Below are positions 1-10,773 of a stretch of 64,000 nucleotides of DNA, piece after piece (position 1 is the first letter of the stretch; every line of letters starts with the position of its first letter). The notes under the pieces are model-generated. The model ran no database searches and was not told the DNA's origin. It was given only the letters and a program-made list of their open reading frames with translations. Made by a program: the position numbers and the translations under genes. The stretch lies in contig JAULJL010000040.1 in the NCBI GenBank assembly GCA_030761205.1, forward strand, positions 129,001 to 193,000. Reading direction: 5' to 3'. This stretch comes from Fremontodendron californicum. Its lineage: Eukaryota > Streptophyta > Magnoliopsida > Malvales > Malvaceae.

Positions 1-3000
1 GTGAAAGAAAATCTTGATTCGGAGTTCGTTTGCAAAATGGCCAAATCCCGGGCTTCTTATGTAGTAATTCAAAAAGATAAATCCCGGAAAAATAGCAAAT
101 GAGCTCCAAATCTTTTGAAATTTTGCAGATCTCATTTTTAAATTATTTGGAAGAGATTGGCGATAGAAAATCTTGATTCCGAGTTCGTTTGCAAAATGGC
201 CAAATCCCGGGCTTCTAATGTAGTAATTCAAAAAGATAAATCCCGGAAAAATAGCAAATGAGCTCCAAATCTTTTGAAATTTTGAATATCTCATTTTTAA
301 ATTATTTGGAAGAGATTGGCGAAAGAAAATCTTGATTCGGAGTTCGTTTGCAAAATGGCCAAATCCCGAGCCTCCTATGCAATAATTCAAAAAGATAAAT
401 CCCGAAAAAATAGCAAATGGACTCCAAAATTTATGAAATTTTGCAAATATCATTTTTAAATTATTTTGAAGAGATTGGCGAAAGAAAAACTTGATTCGTA
501 GTTCGTTTGCAAAATGGCCAAATGTCGGGCCTCCTATGCAGTAATTCAAGCCTATAAATCTCGAAAAAATACCAAATGAGCTCCAAAAATTATGAAAACT
601 TCCAGATCACACTTTTTAATTATTTTGAAGAGGTTGGTGAAGAAAAATCTTGATTTGGAGCTCGTTTAAAAAATGGTAAAATGTAGGGGCATAAAAGGGC
701 ATTTTGGGAAGAAAAAATCCTAATAAATAGCAAATGGACTCGGATAATTTTGAAAACTTCCAGAACTCAATATTTTATTATTTTGGAAGTATTAAAAAAA
801 TAAAATTGAATTTGGAGTCCGTTTGATATTTATTTGCATCGGGGGGCAAAATGGTCATTTCACCCAAGCAACCGAAAAGGGCTTCTTTGGGCCTTTCAAA
901 AAATCAGAGTTGGGCTGGAAAAGAGAAGTGCTGGCCTGCCCAAGCCCAAAGGAAGAAGGAAGCTTCTGATTTTTCAATCAAGTGGCTAAAAATCAAGAGT
1001 TAGTTAGAGATTCTCTTTGATCAAGCCATGGTGATTAAGCCACATAGGCTAAGAAAGATGTCAACATTATTCTTGGACAGCTGTAATTTGAGAGAGCTGA
1101 GATGCTAATCTAAAGGTGGTAATTTCATGATTTTTCACCTTGAATTATTAGCCATTTGATGGAAAATTGGTTACACAAAAATGACAACATCTTGGAGCCA
1201 ATATATGCCATTCGGCCAGCCCTTGTTTAGAGGTCAGATTTTCATTTTTTCTTTTCCATTTTGCTGAGTTCTTAGAGTTTTTTACTTAGTTTTTTCTATT
1301 TTAATCTCTACTTGGTGAGTTTTCATTTTAAAATAATGTTTTTATTCTTCCTTCATCTCCTTTCTTAAGTATATTTTTTTACATTTTGTTTTTACAATAA
1401 AGTCACCATGGCCAAATGGCCTACATTATTTATTTTAAGTTGCTGTTTTGATTCATTTTACCATATTGTTTATGCTATTTTTTTTTATGTTTTAAATGTT
1501 ATGTTACTTCATATACTTGAGTTATATTTTAATTTGGTTGCTTTGTTTGTTGCCATTTATGTCTTAGATATCATGTTTTTGCATTTTTAATTTTCTGTTT
1601 TCATGTTGTTTAAATTTGAGCATGTTTTAGATTTAGCATATCAAGTGTTTGAAAATGCTTGTGTGATTTTTTGCATGATTTTTTGTTTTATATCTTAGTT
1701 GAGCATGTTTTAGATTTAGTATATTAAGTGTTTGTGAAAATGCTTGTGTGATTTTTGCATGATTTAAGTGTTATATTTTAGTTGAGCATGATAGTATATT
1801 AAGTGTTTGTGAAAATGCCATGCTTGTTGGAGCTTGAGGCCATTTGGCTACTCCATGTGTTTTGCATTGTGGGTTGCATTTTTTGTCATGTTAGTTGGTA
1901 GGTTTTTACATTTGCATGTCATTTGACTTAATTTTTCATGCTAGTATGCCAAGTGTTTGTGCAAATGCCATGCTTGCTTGTTACACTATCCATTCGGCCC
2001 TCTTGGAAGTTTTTTACATTTTTTGTGCATTCTTGCCATGTTAGTTGATAGGTTAGCATTTTGCATGATATTTGATTGAGTTTTTGAATAAAGCATGCCT
2101 TGTGTTTGTAAAAATGCCATGCATATTTTAGTTATTAAGTTAGGTTTATTTGCCATGCATGTTCATGCATTCTAGGTCTAGGTTACATTAAATGCCATGC
2201 AAGTTCATTTAGGTCTAAGTCACTTTATGAATGCCATGCATTTTTTCATGACATTTAGGTTTAAATCCATGCATTTCATGCATTATGTTTGCTGCATTGT
2301 TTCATGCATTTCATGTTCATGTCACTTGAATAATGACTTGAGCCAATTAATGGTTCAAAGTCATGCTCTCTTGAGCACACTTGTGGAAAATTAAGTTTGT
2401 CAAATTGATTATTCTACCTTTGTGATTTTTTACTTAGCCAATTTTTATCTAACTTTCAAAAAGTCCTAGCTACTGTTTGCAAGTCATTTTATGAGTTTCA
2501 AATATTTTTACTTTGATTTTTAAATGATTTTATCAAAGGCAAAAATGTGTTGGCAAAGCAGTTTTTTCTCCCTCCAAAACTCCGTACATCTCTAATTTTT
2601 CTGGGAATTCATCTTTGATCAGAAAATTAAGCCGGTTTTTTCTCGTGTAGTTTTACATGTCCAGAGTCTCCAGTATTTTTTTCAAAATTTTTGGAATTTT
2701 TAAAGTAGGGTAAAAAATCGTGGATTAAAACTGGACAGTGGAGTCAGAATTGAATTTAAAGAAAAACCATTTTTCTGTTTTGGTTAATTTACTTAGAGTG
2801 GGCTGATTAGAAGGGTTAGCTACTGACTTAGGGTAATTTCTAAGCCTTTTTAAACTCTAAAAATGGTTTTTCAAGTCCCGGGTTAAGGGTAGTCAAGTCC
2901 GGAATTTTTAAACTTAGGAAATTAGAGCCATTTAAAAAATATTTTAGCCCAGTTTTTATTTTTAATTCAAGCTTTTCAAAATTGTTTTCAAACAATCACA

Positions 3001-4471
3001 AAGTATTTTGGTTTTAGAATATTTAATTTGACATATTTTCCTAAGGTAGCTGGATATCTTTTTAGATATACGGGTTTCCTTAATTAAAGGAAAAAATACA
3101 TTTCATGCATTGCATTTTCCATATTCATGCATTTTATATAATTTGTGATTCTTGCCATAATAATTCCTATGATATTATTATTATTTTGATTTATATTTTT
3201 TGATGTTATATGGTTTATTATATGGTTTTGAATATTTCATGATATCCTATGCTTTTATTTAGTTAATTTTATTTAGCATATACTATGTTCATGCATTATT
3301 ATTTTTATGCATATTATATGATAGCATTATTTTATTCCATGTCATTTAATTTATATGCCATATCATTCATGTTTGCCATGTCATTTAAATTATTTCATTT
3401 CATATAGAATATGTTATATTATTTAGGTTATTTTATTTCATTTAGAAAATATCATGTTACTTAGGTCATTTCATTTCATATAGAATATGTTATGTTACTT
3501 AGGTTATTTTATTTTATTTAAAATATATAATATGACTTAGGATATTGCATCTCATATAGAATATACTATGTTACCTAGGTCATTTCATTTTATTCATAAT
3601 ATGTCATATAACTTAGGATATTGTATTTCATTTAGAATATGCTAAGGCATTTAATTCATTTCATTTAGAATATGCTAAGGCATTTACATTATATCATATC
3701 ATTTAGGAAGCATTATATTATTTAGATTTTGCGATGTCATTTTATTTATGTCGTGTATATACATATTCATATCTTTTAAAATGTTTTCAAAAGGATAATG
3801 ATTTTTCACTAAAAAATAAAGATATTCCCGAGTTAAAATAATTCATGAGTTCTCTACCGGGTTTGCTGGAGGGAATATCATCAATTATCATTAATAAAGG
3901 AATATCTTTCTTTCAAAAAAAGGAATGATTCAGAAAAGTTTCCAAAACTAATAAAAATTTCTATATTTTGCCACGTTTGTTGGGGAATATAGGAAAATTT
4001 TGAATTTATAAATTCCTAATCATTTTCAATAAAAAATGAAATTATTTTTCTTTAAATTGGGAATTAATTTAAAATACTAAATCTAAAACTAATTTTTACC
4101 GAGACTTGAGATAACACACGATTAATAAGGTACCGATTTATACGGGAGTTGTGGGGGTGCTAATCCTTCCCCGCACGTAACCGACTCCCGAACCCGCTTC
4201 TTTGATTTCTCTGGTTTTAAAACGCAGACTTGAAATTGGTTTTTAAAATGTTTTAGTTAATTCTTAAAATATTTTATAAAACCGGTTTTAATAGGTGGCC
4301 GATCACACCTAGCTAAAAAAGATTGGTGGCGACTCCATGTCTTTTTTAAGGTCATTTTCAAAACCTTCATTTCTAGAGGAATTAAGTCGACTTTTCCTCG
4401 GTTTTTTTTATGTCACGCTTAACGAATAATATAGTATTGCGATGAGACTCGTTATTTTTTAGGTTGCGACA
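1..4471 (+). mobile_element. Element D: Ogre-like LTR, 5' truncated by window start
   Basis: This is the right part of a long LTR. It ends with GGTTGCGACA, the same terminus as the LTRs at 15846-20807 and 35199-40345, and it parallels the latter over its whole length. No tRNA primer site follows the terminus, so it is a 3' LTR or a solo LTR of a + strand element. Wording near 840-980 matches the B subfamily better than A. The LTR holds three repeat zones: 159-bp units at its left end, roughly 85-bp units around 1620-1830 built on a TTGAGCATG core, and short AT-rich units around 3355-3720. Family assignment is firm; the left boundary lies outside the window. Confidence 0.88.
3..797 (+). repeat. 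159-bp tandem repeat inside LTR of element D (about 5 units)
   Basis: Units begin at 3, 162, 321, 480 and 639, each exactly 159 bp apart, marked by a GAAAGAAAATCTTGATTCGG-like start. The last unit is the most diverged, with GAAGAAAAATCTTGATTTGG. The array may continue to the left of the window. The same repeat occurs in fewer copies in the LTRs of A, B and C. Confidence 0.92.
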
Positions 4472-4479
4472 ATAGAGAA

Positions 4480-4770
4480 TACCTTAAAAAAAAATTCCAA
4501 TATTTAAGATATCAAAATTAAAGACCATTAAATTAAGACCAAAATTAGGGTAATATTTGACTAATTTGGTACTATCTTTTTGGATGGGCGTTGTGGGGGT
4601 GCTATCTTCCCCACACCTAACCATATTCCCGAACTTAGTTCTGGTAATGTAGACTAGGACCTATCCTTTTTATGTGCCTTCGTCAAGCTTAGGACTACTA
4701 TAAATTGGATAAATTCTTATAGGTGGCTAATCACACCTAGCAAAGATGATTAGTGGTGACTCCACAATTT
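4480..4770 (+). mobile_element. Element E: diverged LTR fragment of a related family
   Basis: The stretch keeps the order of conserved blocks found near the 3' end of the other LTRs: GGGCGTTGTGGGGGTGCTA at about 4587, a TTCCCCACACCTAACC block, GGTGGCTAATCACACCTAGC, then GTGGTGACTCCAC at about 4753. The sequence between the blocks differs. It therefore belongs to a separate, older family. D abuts it at 4472 and may have inserted into it, but no target duplication could be paired. Confidence 0.7.
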
Positions 4771-4779
4771 GTGTCTAGC

Positions 4780-7600
4780 ATGCCGAATTCGTGTTTGAAA
4801 TGTTATGACACTTACGAATTGAATATAAAAATTTTGAGCTTCTATTGCAAATCCATAGTAGTAAACCATTGTTTGATCCAATTGCTGAGTTTGTCTGGAA
4901 TAAATCTATCCAGTATGAGGGAGAGATCCGAGGCAAACCATATTGCTCTTGTTAGTGGGCACTAAACAAACAGATGTTCAAGAGTCTCCTCTTCTTGATT
5001 ACAAAAGGGACAAAACCCCGAGGTCTCTATATTATATTTTAGGAGCTCACTGCGCACTGGTATGCAATCATTACAAATCTTCCATAGGAATAAGATTATT
5101 TTAAAAGGCAGCTTCAGTTTCCATAGCTTTCCCCACATATCAGAACAATCATTTGAGCCACCCTTAAGAGTGTTCCTCTTGCCAGATTTCCTAGTAGGCA
5201 GACTTGACATTGAACTCTCCTTTAAAATCAAATTTCCAAACCAGTTTGTCTTTGCCTCCAAAGAAGGAGAATGTTCTCTTGTATATGCTTTGAGCATTAT
5301 TCTGATCAAGCAACATATTTGTTAGAGTTGTGTGCCATGACTTTCGTATGGGACATATGATAGTTTTACAATTTTTGATAACTGAGTGATTCCTTCCCCA
5401 AACCTGGACGTCCAATCCATTGAGACACACATCTTTGCTTGACAGAATTTCTTCCATATTCAAGAGTCCCCAGTTTTCGGTTCCAATTCTTCAAAGTTGC
5501 TCTTTCTGCAGTATTTTGCCTTAAGAGCGTTTGGAATCACAGAGTTATGATTGGTCATAATTCTCCATGCTTGTTTACCTAGAAGTGCTCTGTTCATAGT
5601 ATTGATTTTTCGAAAGCCAAGGCCACCTTTGTACATGGGTTGACATAGATGGTCCCAATTCCTCAAGTGAAGTTTTCTTTCTCCAGTATTGTAACCCTAC
5701 CAGAAGCTTCTAACAATCTGGTCAATCTTCTTGCAAATGTAGATCGGAGCTCTGAAGCACGACAGAGTATAAATAGGAAGGGCATAAAGGTAGATTTTAC
5801 CAAGGTTAATCTTGTCCCTTGGGAAAGGCAGTGGGATTTCCAGTTGGCTAGTTTGTTTGGATCTTATCCAAAAGTGGTTGGAAGAATTCCTTTTTAGACT
5901 TCATCTTCCCAAAATAGATTCCTAAATATTTTCCTGGCTTTTTTGTGTTTTTCACACCCAAAATTCCACTTAACCATCTTTTGGCTTTTGCTTTGCATGA
6001 TGGACTCAGGAAAAGTTCAGACTTGCTTCCATTGATTAGTTGTCCTGATTAAACACAGAATTTATTAAGGATAGCTCGGATAGTTCTGCAAAAGTGGACT
6101 TTCACTTTGAAAAAATAGGAAGTAATCATCAGCAAAGAGTAGATGACTGAAAGTAGGTCCATTTCTACTTATTTTAATACCCTACATCTTACCTTCTTCT
6201 TTAGCTTTCCTAAGCATAAGGGATAACACATTCTGACAAAGAATGAAAATATAGGATGATAGAGGATCGGCTTGCCTTAGTCCTTTATAAGGTTTTATGG
6301 GTTCTGAAGTTTCACCATTGATCAGAATGTGATAACTGATAGTGTCTATGCATTCACTGATGATTTGAATCCATTGTCTATTAAAACCCATAACTTCCAT
6401 AATTGCTTTGATGAAAGTCCAGCTTATCCTGTCATAAGCCTTATTCATGTCAAATTTTAGCGCTCCCAACAATGCCTTACCTTTTTTCTTCCCTTGAATA
6501 GTGTTGATAATGTCCCCTCCCATGATGATGTTATCCGAGATCAACCTGCCTTTAACAAAGGCGTTCTGAAAAGGTGAGGTGATATCTTCAATGATTGGCT
6601 TCAGTCTGTTAACAATAACTTTTTCTATAATCTTGTAAGCAACATTGCATAGACATATGGGTCTGAAGTCAGTTACCTTTTCAGGACTCTTGGTCTTAGG
6701 GATCAAGGTGATGAGAGTTTTATTTAACTCTTTAAGCATATGCCCTGAATTCAGGAAGGATAGTGATAAGGCAATAGTGAGTGACCCAAAGAGTTTTATT
6801 TAACTCTTTAAGCATATGCCCTGAATTCAGGAAGGATAGTGAGAAGGCAGTAGTGAGTGACCCAAAGATATCCCAGAAGTTCTGATAAAATAGGGCAGGT
6901 TTGCCGTCAATTCCTAGTGCTTTCAAGGGACCAATTTGAAAAGCTCCATGTTTGATTTCTTCAGCAGAAAAAGATTTGTTGAGTATTTCTTGATGATCGT
7001 CACTCAGAGTGGGCAGGTCTATCTTAGATAGACAAGCTTTGGTCTCTTCATCTCCTATCAGTCTTTGGTGCAGAAAATGCTCTTATAAAATTTAACAAAA
7101 GCATTTTTTATCTTCAAGTGATCTTCTTCCCAATTATTCTTCGAGATCAGTAATCTTGAGATTTTATTTCTGATTCTTCTTCTGGCTGTGACAGTGTGGT
7201 AGAACTTGGTATTTCTATCAGCTTGAGTAATCCAATTTGCTCTAGACTTTTGCATCTACTGTATTTGTTCTTGCTCAGCCAGTTGTTGTAGTTCATCTCT
7301 TAATTCCTTTTCAATTTTGCAAGTGTCTTCTGAGTTTATAGTTTGTTGAATCCTAGCAAGTTCGCTTTCAAGATTTTTTCTTCTCTCTCTGAGGTTCCCA
7401 ACCACTGATTTATTCCATGATCTAAGATTATTTTGTGTTATCTTTAACTTCTGAATAAGAGAAAAGGATGGGGATCCATTCACTCTATTGCACCATGACT
7501 TGCTGATAACTTCTCGGCATTAGGGATGAGTGATCCACATTGCCTCAAATCTGTAGGGCCTTTTCCTGAATCCACTATGAGCTTTAGTACAGTCACAAAA
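4780..7600 (-). pseudogene. Plant L1-type LINE remnant (reverse transcriptase and zinc-binding tail)
   Basis: On the minus strand, fragments in several frames follow the order of a plant L1 ORF2. A linker with RANWITQADRNTKFYH lies at 7255-7200. RT motifs lie at 6739-6182, including FDMNKAYDRISW and GLRQADPLSSYIFILC (usually GLRQGDPLS). The catalytic FADD box lies at about 6136-6122. The stretch MYKGGLGFRKINTMNRALLG is at about 5630-5570. The zinc-binding tail WKICNDCIPVR and CPFCNQEEETLEHLF is at about 5090-4970, and decayed sequence continues to about 4780. The endonuclease half is missing, which fits ordinary 5' truncation. Stops and frameshifts occur throughout, and a 76-bp duplication lies at 6715-6866. 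No RNase H domain or poly(A) tail was seen. The exact ends are uncertain by tens of bases. Confidence 0.9.
6715..6866. repeat. 76-bp tandem duplication within the LINE
   Basis: Two direct copies, about 6715-6790 and 6791-6866, differ at only two or three positions (for example GATAAGGCAATAG against GAGAAGGCAGTAG). The duplication repeats part of the RT coding region and breaks the frame. Confidence 0.9.
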
Positions 7601-8023
7601 GAAAAGTTTTACTACTAAGCCCTAGCTCTTGTGTGAACTTGACAATTCATATACCCATGTCGTGTTCTTACGAACTACAGGATAATGGATAGTATTTACC
7701 TAAAAATGTACTAATTAATTAATAACTATTAATTATATTTACTTTATATAATTATCAAGAGGTCCATTTACAGACTTATTTGAGAGTTGTTATATTTCAT
7801 TTTTATAATTATTAAGGGTCTATTCACAGATTTAATTGAGAGTTGGATGCAAATCTGCCACACAAAAATTGATATGTAATAACGACAATGCTCTCATTCA
7901 CAACATAAAAAACCTCATCGACTATTTCGGCAAATTTATCAAGATATTGATTTTTTTTTTAATTATCAAACTACCTACATTTTGCAATTATATACCAAAA
8001 TGCGTTGATTTTTTTATTCTTTG
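7601..8023. other. Non-coding spacer
   Basis: This lies between the LINE remnant and the palindrome cluster. It is AT-rich with a short repeated phrase (GGTCCATTTACAGA near 7761 and GGTCTATTCACAGA near 7817), about 56 bp apart. No coding region, RNA gene or mobile-element hallmark was recognised. Confidence 0.5.
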
Positions 8024-8201
8024 GGAAGTCACCATGTCATATGGCGACTTTTCAACTTCAACCTTTTTTTTTTTAAGAATTAGGCTCGGAAGTCGCCATA
8101 TGATATGGCGACTTCCGAGCTTAAAAATAAAAAAAAAAAATTAATAAGCACTGGGAAGTCGCCATATAATGGGAAGTCGCCATATCATATGGCGACTTCC
8201 C
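8024..8201. repeat. Cluster of short palindromes sharing the core GGAAGTCGCCATAT
   Basis: There are three inverted repeats. At 8084-8120, arms of 18 bp (8084-8101 and 8103-8120) match perfectly around a single base. At 8171-8201, arms of 15 bp match perfectly around a single base. At about 8024-8052 there is an imperfect copy. A lone half-site lies at about 8154-8168. Each would form a tight hairpin in single-stranded form. The surrounding DNA is AT-rich. The function is unknown. The cluster is 580-760 bp beyond the stop codon of the MULE transposase, so subterminal transposon DNA is one possibility. Confidence 0.85.
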
Positions 8202-8204
8202 AAC

Positions 8205-8660
8205 ACTTTTTTTATTAATTATTTAATTTAATATTTTTTTAAATTATTTAATTGTCAAACACCTTTTTTCTTTATTCAATTATTTAATTTAATTTAAAAA
8301 TATATTTTTCAAATTATTTTAAAAGCCTAAATAATATATTTTATAATACTATTATTTTTATATATAATTATTTATTTATTTATTTATATATACAGAATAA
8401 ATATATATATATATATATTTTAAAAAGCATATTCTAAATTTTTATTTAAAAAATTCATAAACCTTTTTTATTTAACTTTTTAAGAATTTTAAAAATTCGA
8501 ATTATATAAATTTAATATTCTAAATTTAATATTTTTTAATTAAATATAAAAAAATTATATTATTTTAAAAGCCTAAATAATATTTTTTTTCAAATTATTT
8601 TAAAAGTCTAAATAATATTTTTTTTATAATATTATTATTTTTATATATAATTATTTATTT
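8205..8660. other. Very AT-rich low-complexity stretch
   Basis: Long runs of A and T occur, with an (AT)n tract at about 8400-8420 and recurring phrases such as AAAAGCCTAAATAATAT at about 8321, 8568 and 8602. No coding potential was seen. It could be the non-coding end of the neighbouring MULE. Confidence 0.55.
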
Positions 8661-8783
8661 ATTTATATAATGATAAATAAGAATGTAATGATAAATAAGA
8701 ATAAATCAGCATAAAACATGGAATGTGAAATATGTAAAATTACAAAATATGTAAATATTATAGGTGCAGAACATGTAATTGGT

Positions 8784-10773
8784 TCATTGTTGATACGAAC
8801 TCTCCCTCGATGTGCCAGATGGATAAGGACATTTTCGACGGCTATGACCTTCATTTCTGCATAATCCACAATGTTTTGGTTGGCCTTTCTCCTTGAGGTC
8901 CATTTTATTACGAATACGACTTGATTTTGGCCGACCATGTGGATCTCTTCGCGTTTCTGGATTGGGACACACTTCTGGTCCATTATATTGAAGTCAATAA
9001 CCATCATTTGCAACTGCTTCAAACTCATGCCTATAAACATTGAATATAGTGTCAAGTCTATAGACGTTCTCCACATATTGCATGCAATCTACATGGATAT
9101 GTGCCCAAGCAGCAACTACATGTGAACAAGGGAACCTTTGTGCTTGTAACTTCCCAAAGTCACACCACATCTCACTAAGATTTACTTTGTACTTCATTGC
9201 AGCAACTCCCTCTTGTGGGTCAAGTAACTCCTCAATCAAGAAAGATTGATTTTCACGCGTAAAATTATGAACCGAGTGGGAGTTAGCTTTCCTACGATTT
9301 TCTTGCATTGCTATTGTGACTGTTTCACAGTATGTGTGCCATCCCTAGATCATTGTTTGTTGCTTGTTGCCCATCTTAACAAAAAGTTTAACCAACCTAT
9401 AATATTTTGCCTGCACCAAAGCAGTAACGGGAAGATGGCGCGTCCCCTTCAACATTGAATTGATTGATTCAGCTAGGTTGGTTGTCATATGCATATAGCG
9501 TCTTCCTTCGTCATATGATTGGGCCCACTTCTCCTTGGGGATCCTATCAAGCCAGTTAGCCGCCTCTGCGTTTTCTCGACGAAGAATCTCATACATCCAA
9601 TGAAAATGGGGTCGCCTCAACTCGTATCCTGATAAAATAAAAATAAAAAACTTGTTAATTTCAGTATTATTTTATATATTAAAGGAAATATAAGAGATAA
9701 AATAACTATGATCCGATTCCATACCCATGTTGACAATTTGTCAACGCAATTTCTTATTGTTAAACCTCTTCATGAAGTTAGCTGCAATGTGTCGAATGCA
9801 GTACACAGAGTATGCATTTGGAGGATTCCATCCACTACCATGGCGTCTGATTGCAGCTTTGATGGATTCATGTCGATCAGATATCAAGCATATGCCAGGT
9901 TGTGTTGGCCAATGTGTACGCAAATTAGTGAGAAAGAAGGACCAAGCCTCCGCTATCTCACCCTCGTTAATGGCAAAGACAATTGGTAGTATATTTCGGT
10001 TGCCATCTTGCGCAATAGCTAACAACAATGTTCCTTTGTATTTTCCATATAAGAATTTACCGTCTATTTGAACAATAGGTTTACAATACGAAAACCCTTC
10101 AATGCACGACTTAAATGTCCAAAAGAGTGATGGAATATTCTCTTACCCTGGACCAGTCGATCACCGTGATATACAGGTACCATTTGCAATTCCACAATTG
10201 TACCAGGAACGAAATATTGCATTGCACCCAACCATTTAGACAGATCATTGTACGATCTATCCCAATCGCTAAAAACTCAAATAGTTGCCTTTTGCTTTGC
10301 TTTCCATGCTTTCCTACAAGAAATGATGTATCCATACTGGATTCGCATCTCAGCGATCAAAACTGAAACAAAAATCTTCGAATTTGCTTGGTCCAATGAC
10401 AGAATGCATGAACAGATCATGTTATAATCTAATTTGCAATGATCTTGTGAAATTCTTCCCGATGTGCAAGTATGAGGCCCATTATATTTTCTAATCTCCT
10501 ATACTTGTTTCTTCTTCATGAATGTTTCCCTTATTCTCCAATTGCACCCTTTCCCATACATTGGACACTTTCCATGATATTTGGTTGGCTCGGATTCAAT
10601 AACTCTGTAATCAACAGAGTTTTGGATGTTGTAGTGCTTAATACCTGAAAGCACAGCCTCTTTCGTTGGAAATTGTAACCCAACACAGAGATCAACTGTA
10701 GATGGATTCCAACTCAGAGGTGCAGCAAATGTATGACCATATTCAGGAAATTCTGGTACTTGCATTGCATCCA
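8784..10773 (-). pseudogene. MuDR-like (MULE) transposase, decayed and cut by element C
   Basis: This gene would encode the DDE transposase that cuts and pastes a Mutator-like element. Reading right to left: an N-terminal domain with VGLQFPTKEAVLSGIKHYNI and CPMYGKGCNWRIR (10773-10500); a middle segment (10500-10060); and the catalytic core with the first Asp in QIDGKFLYGKYKG (Asp at 10062-10064) and the second in LISDRHES (Asp at 9876-9878). After an intron come NLAESINSMLKGTRHLP (about 9470-9420), a SWIM zinc finger CDFGKLQAQRFPCSH in which the usual second Cys is Phe, and a CCHC knuckle CGLCRNEGHSRRKC near the stop at 8784. In-frame stops lie at about 10500, 9740 and 9345. The right edge is cut by the LTR that begins at 10774, so further N-terminal sequence should lie beyond element C. 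Confidence 0.92.
9629..9724 (-). other. Predicted GT-AG intron in the MULE transposase
   Basis: On the minus strand the donor GTATGG starts at 9724, and the acceptor TTTATTTTATCAG ends at 9629 (96 nt). The intron is AT-rich with stops. Splicing joins AACATGG to GATACGAG and keeps the frame running into the LRRPHFHWMYEIL segment. Confidence 0.7.

Noticed and set aside
3..797. Regular repeats that might suggest a CRISPR array
   Set aside because: The 159-bp units are head to tail with no unique spacers, and the context is a plant retrotransposon LTR.
1408..1590. Hydrophobic 60-85-codon frames on the + strand of LTRs (also near 37219 and 55268)
   Set aside because: They follow from T-rich LTR sequence, are broken in element A, and show no recognised domain. 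They are treated as part of the LTR.
7836..8144. A 102-codon frame across the palindromes
   Set aside because: It ends in a low-complexity tail, has no recognisable domain, and its open state is explained by the repeated palindrome.
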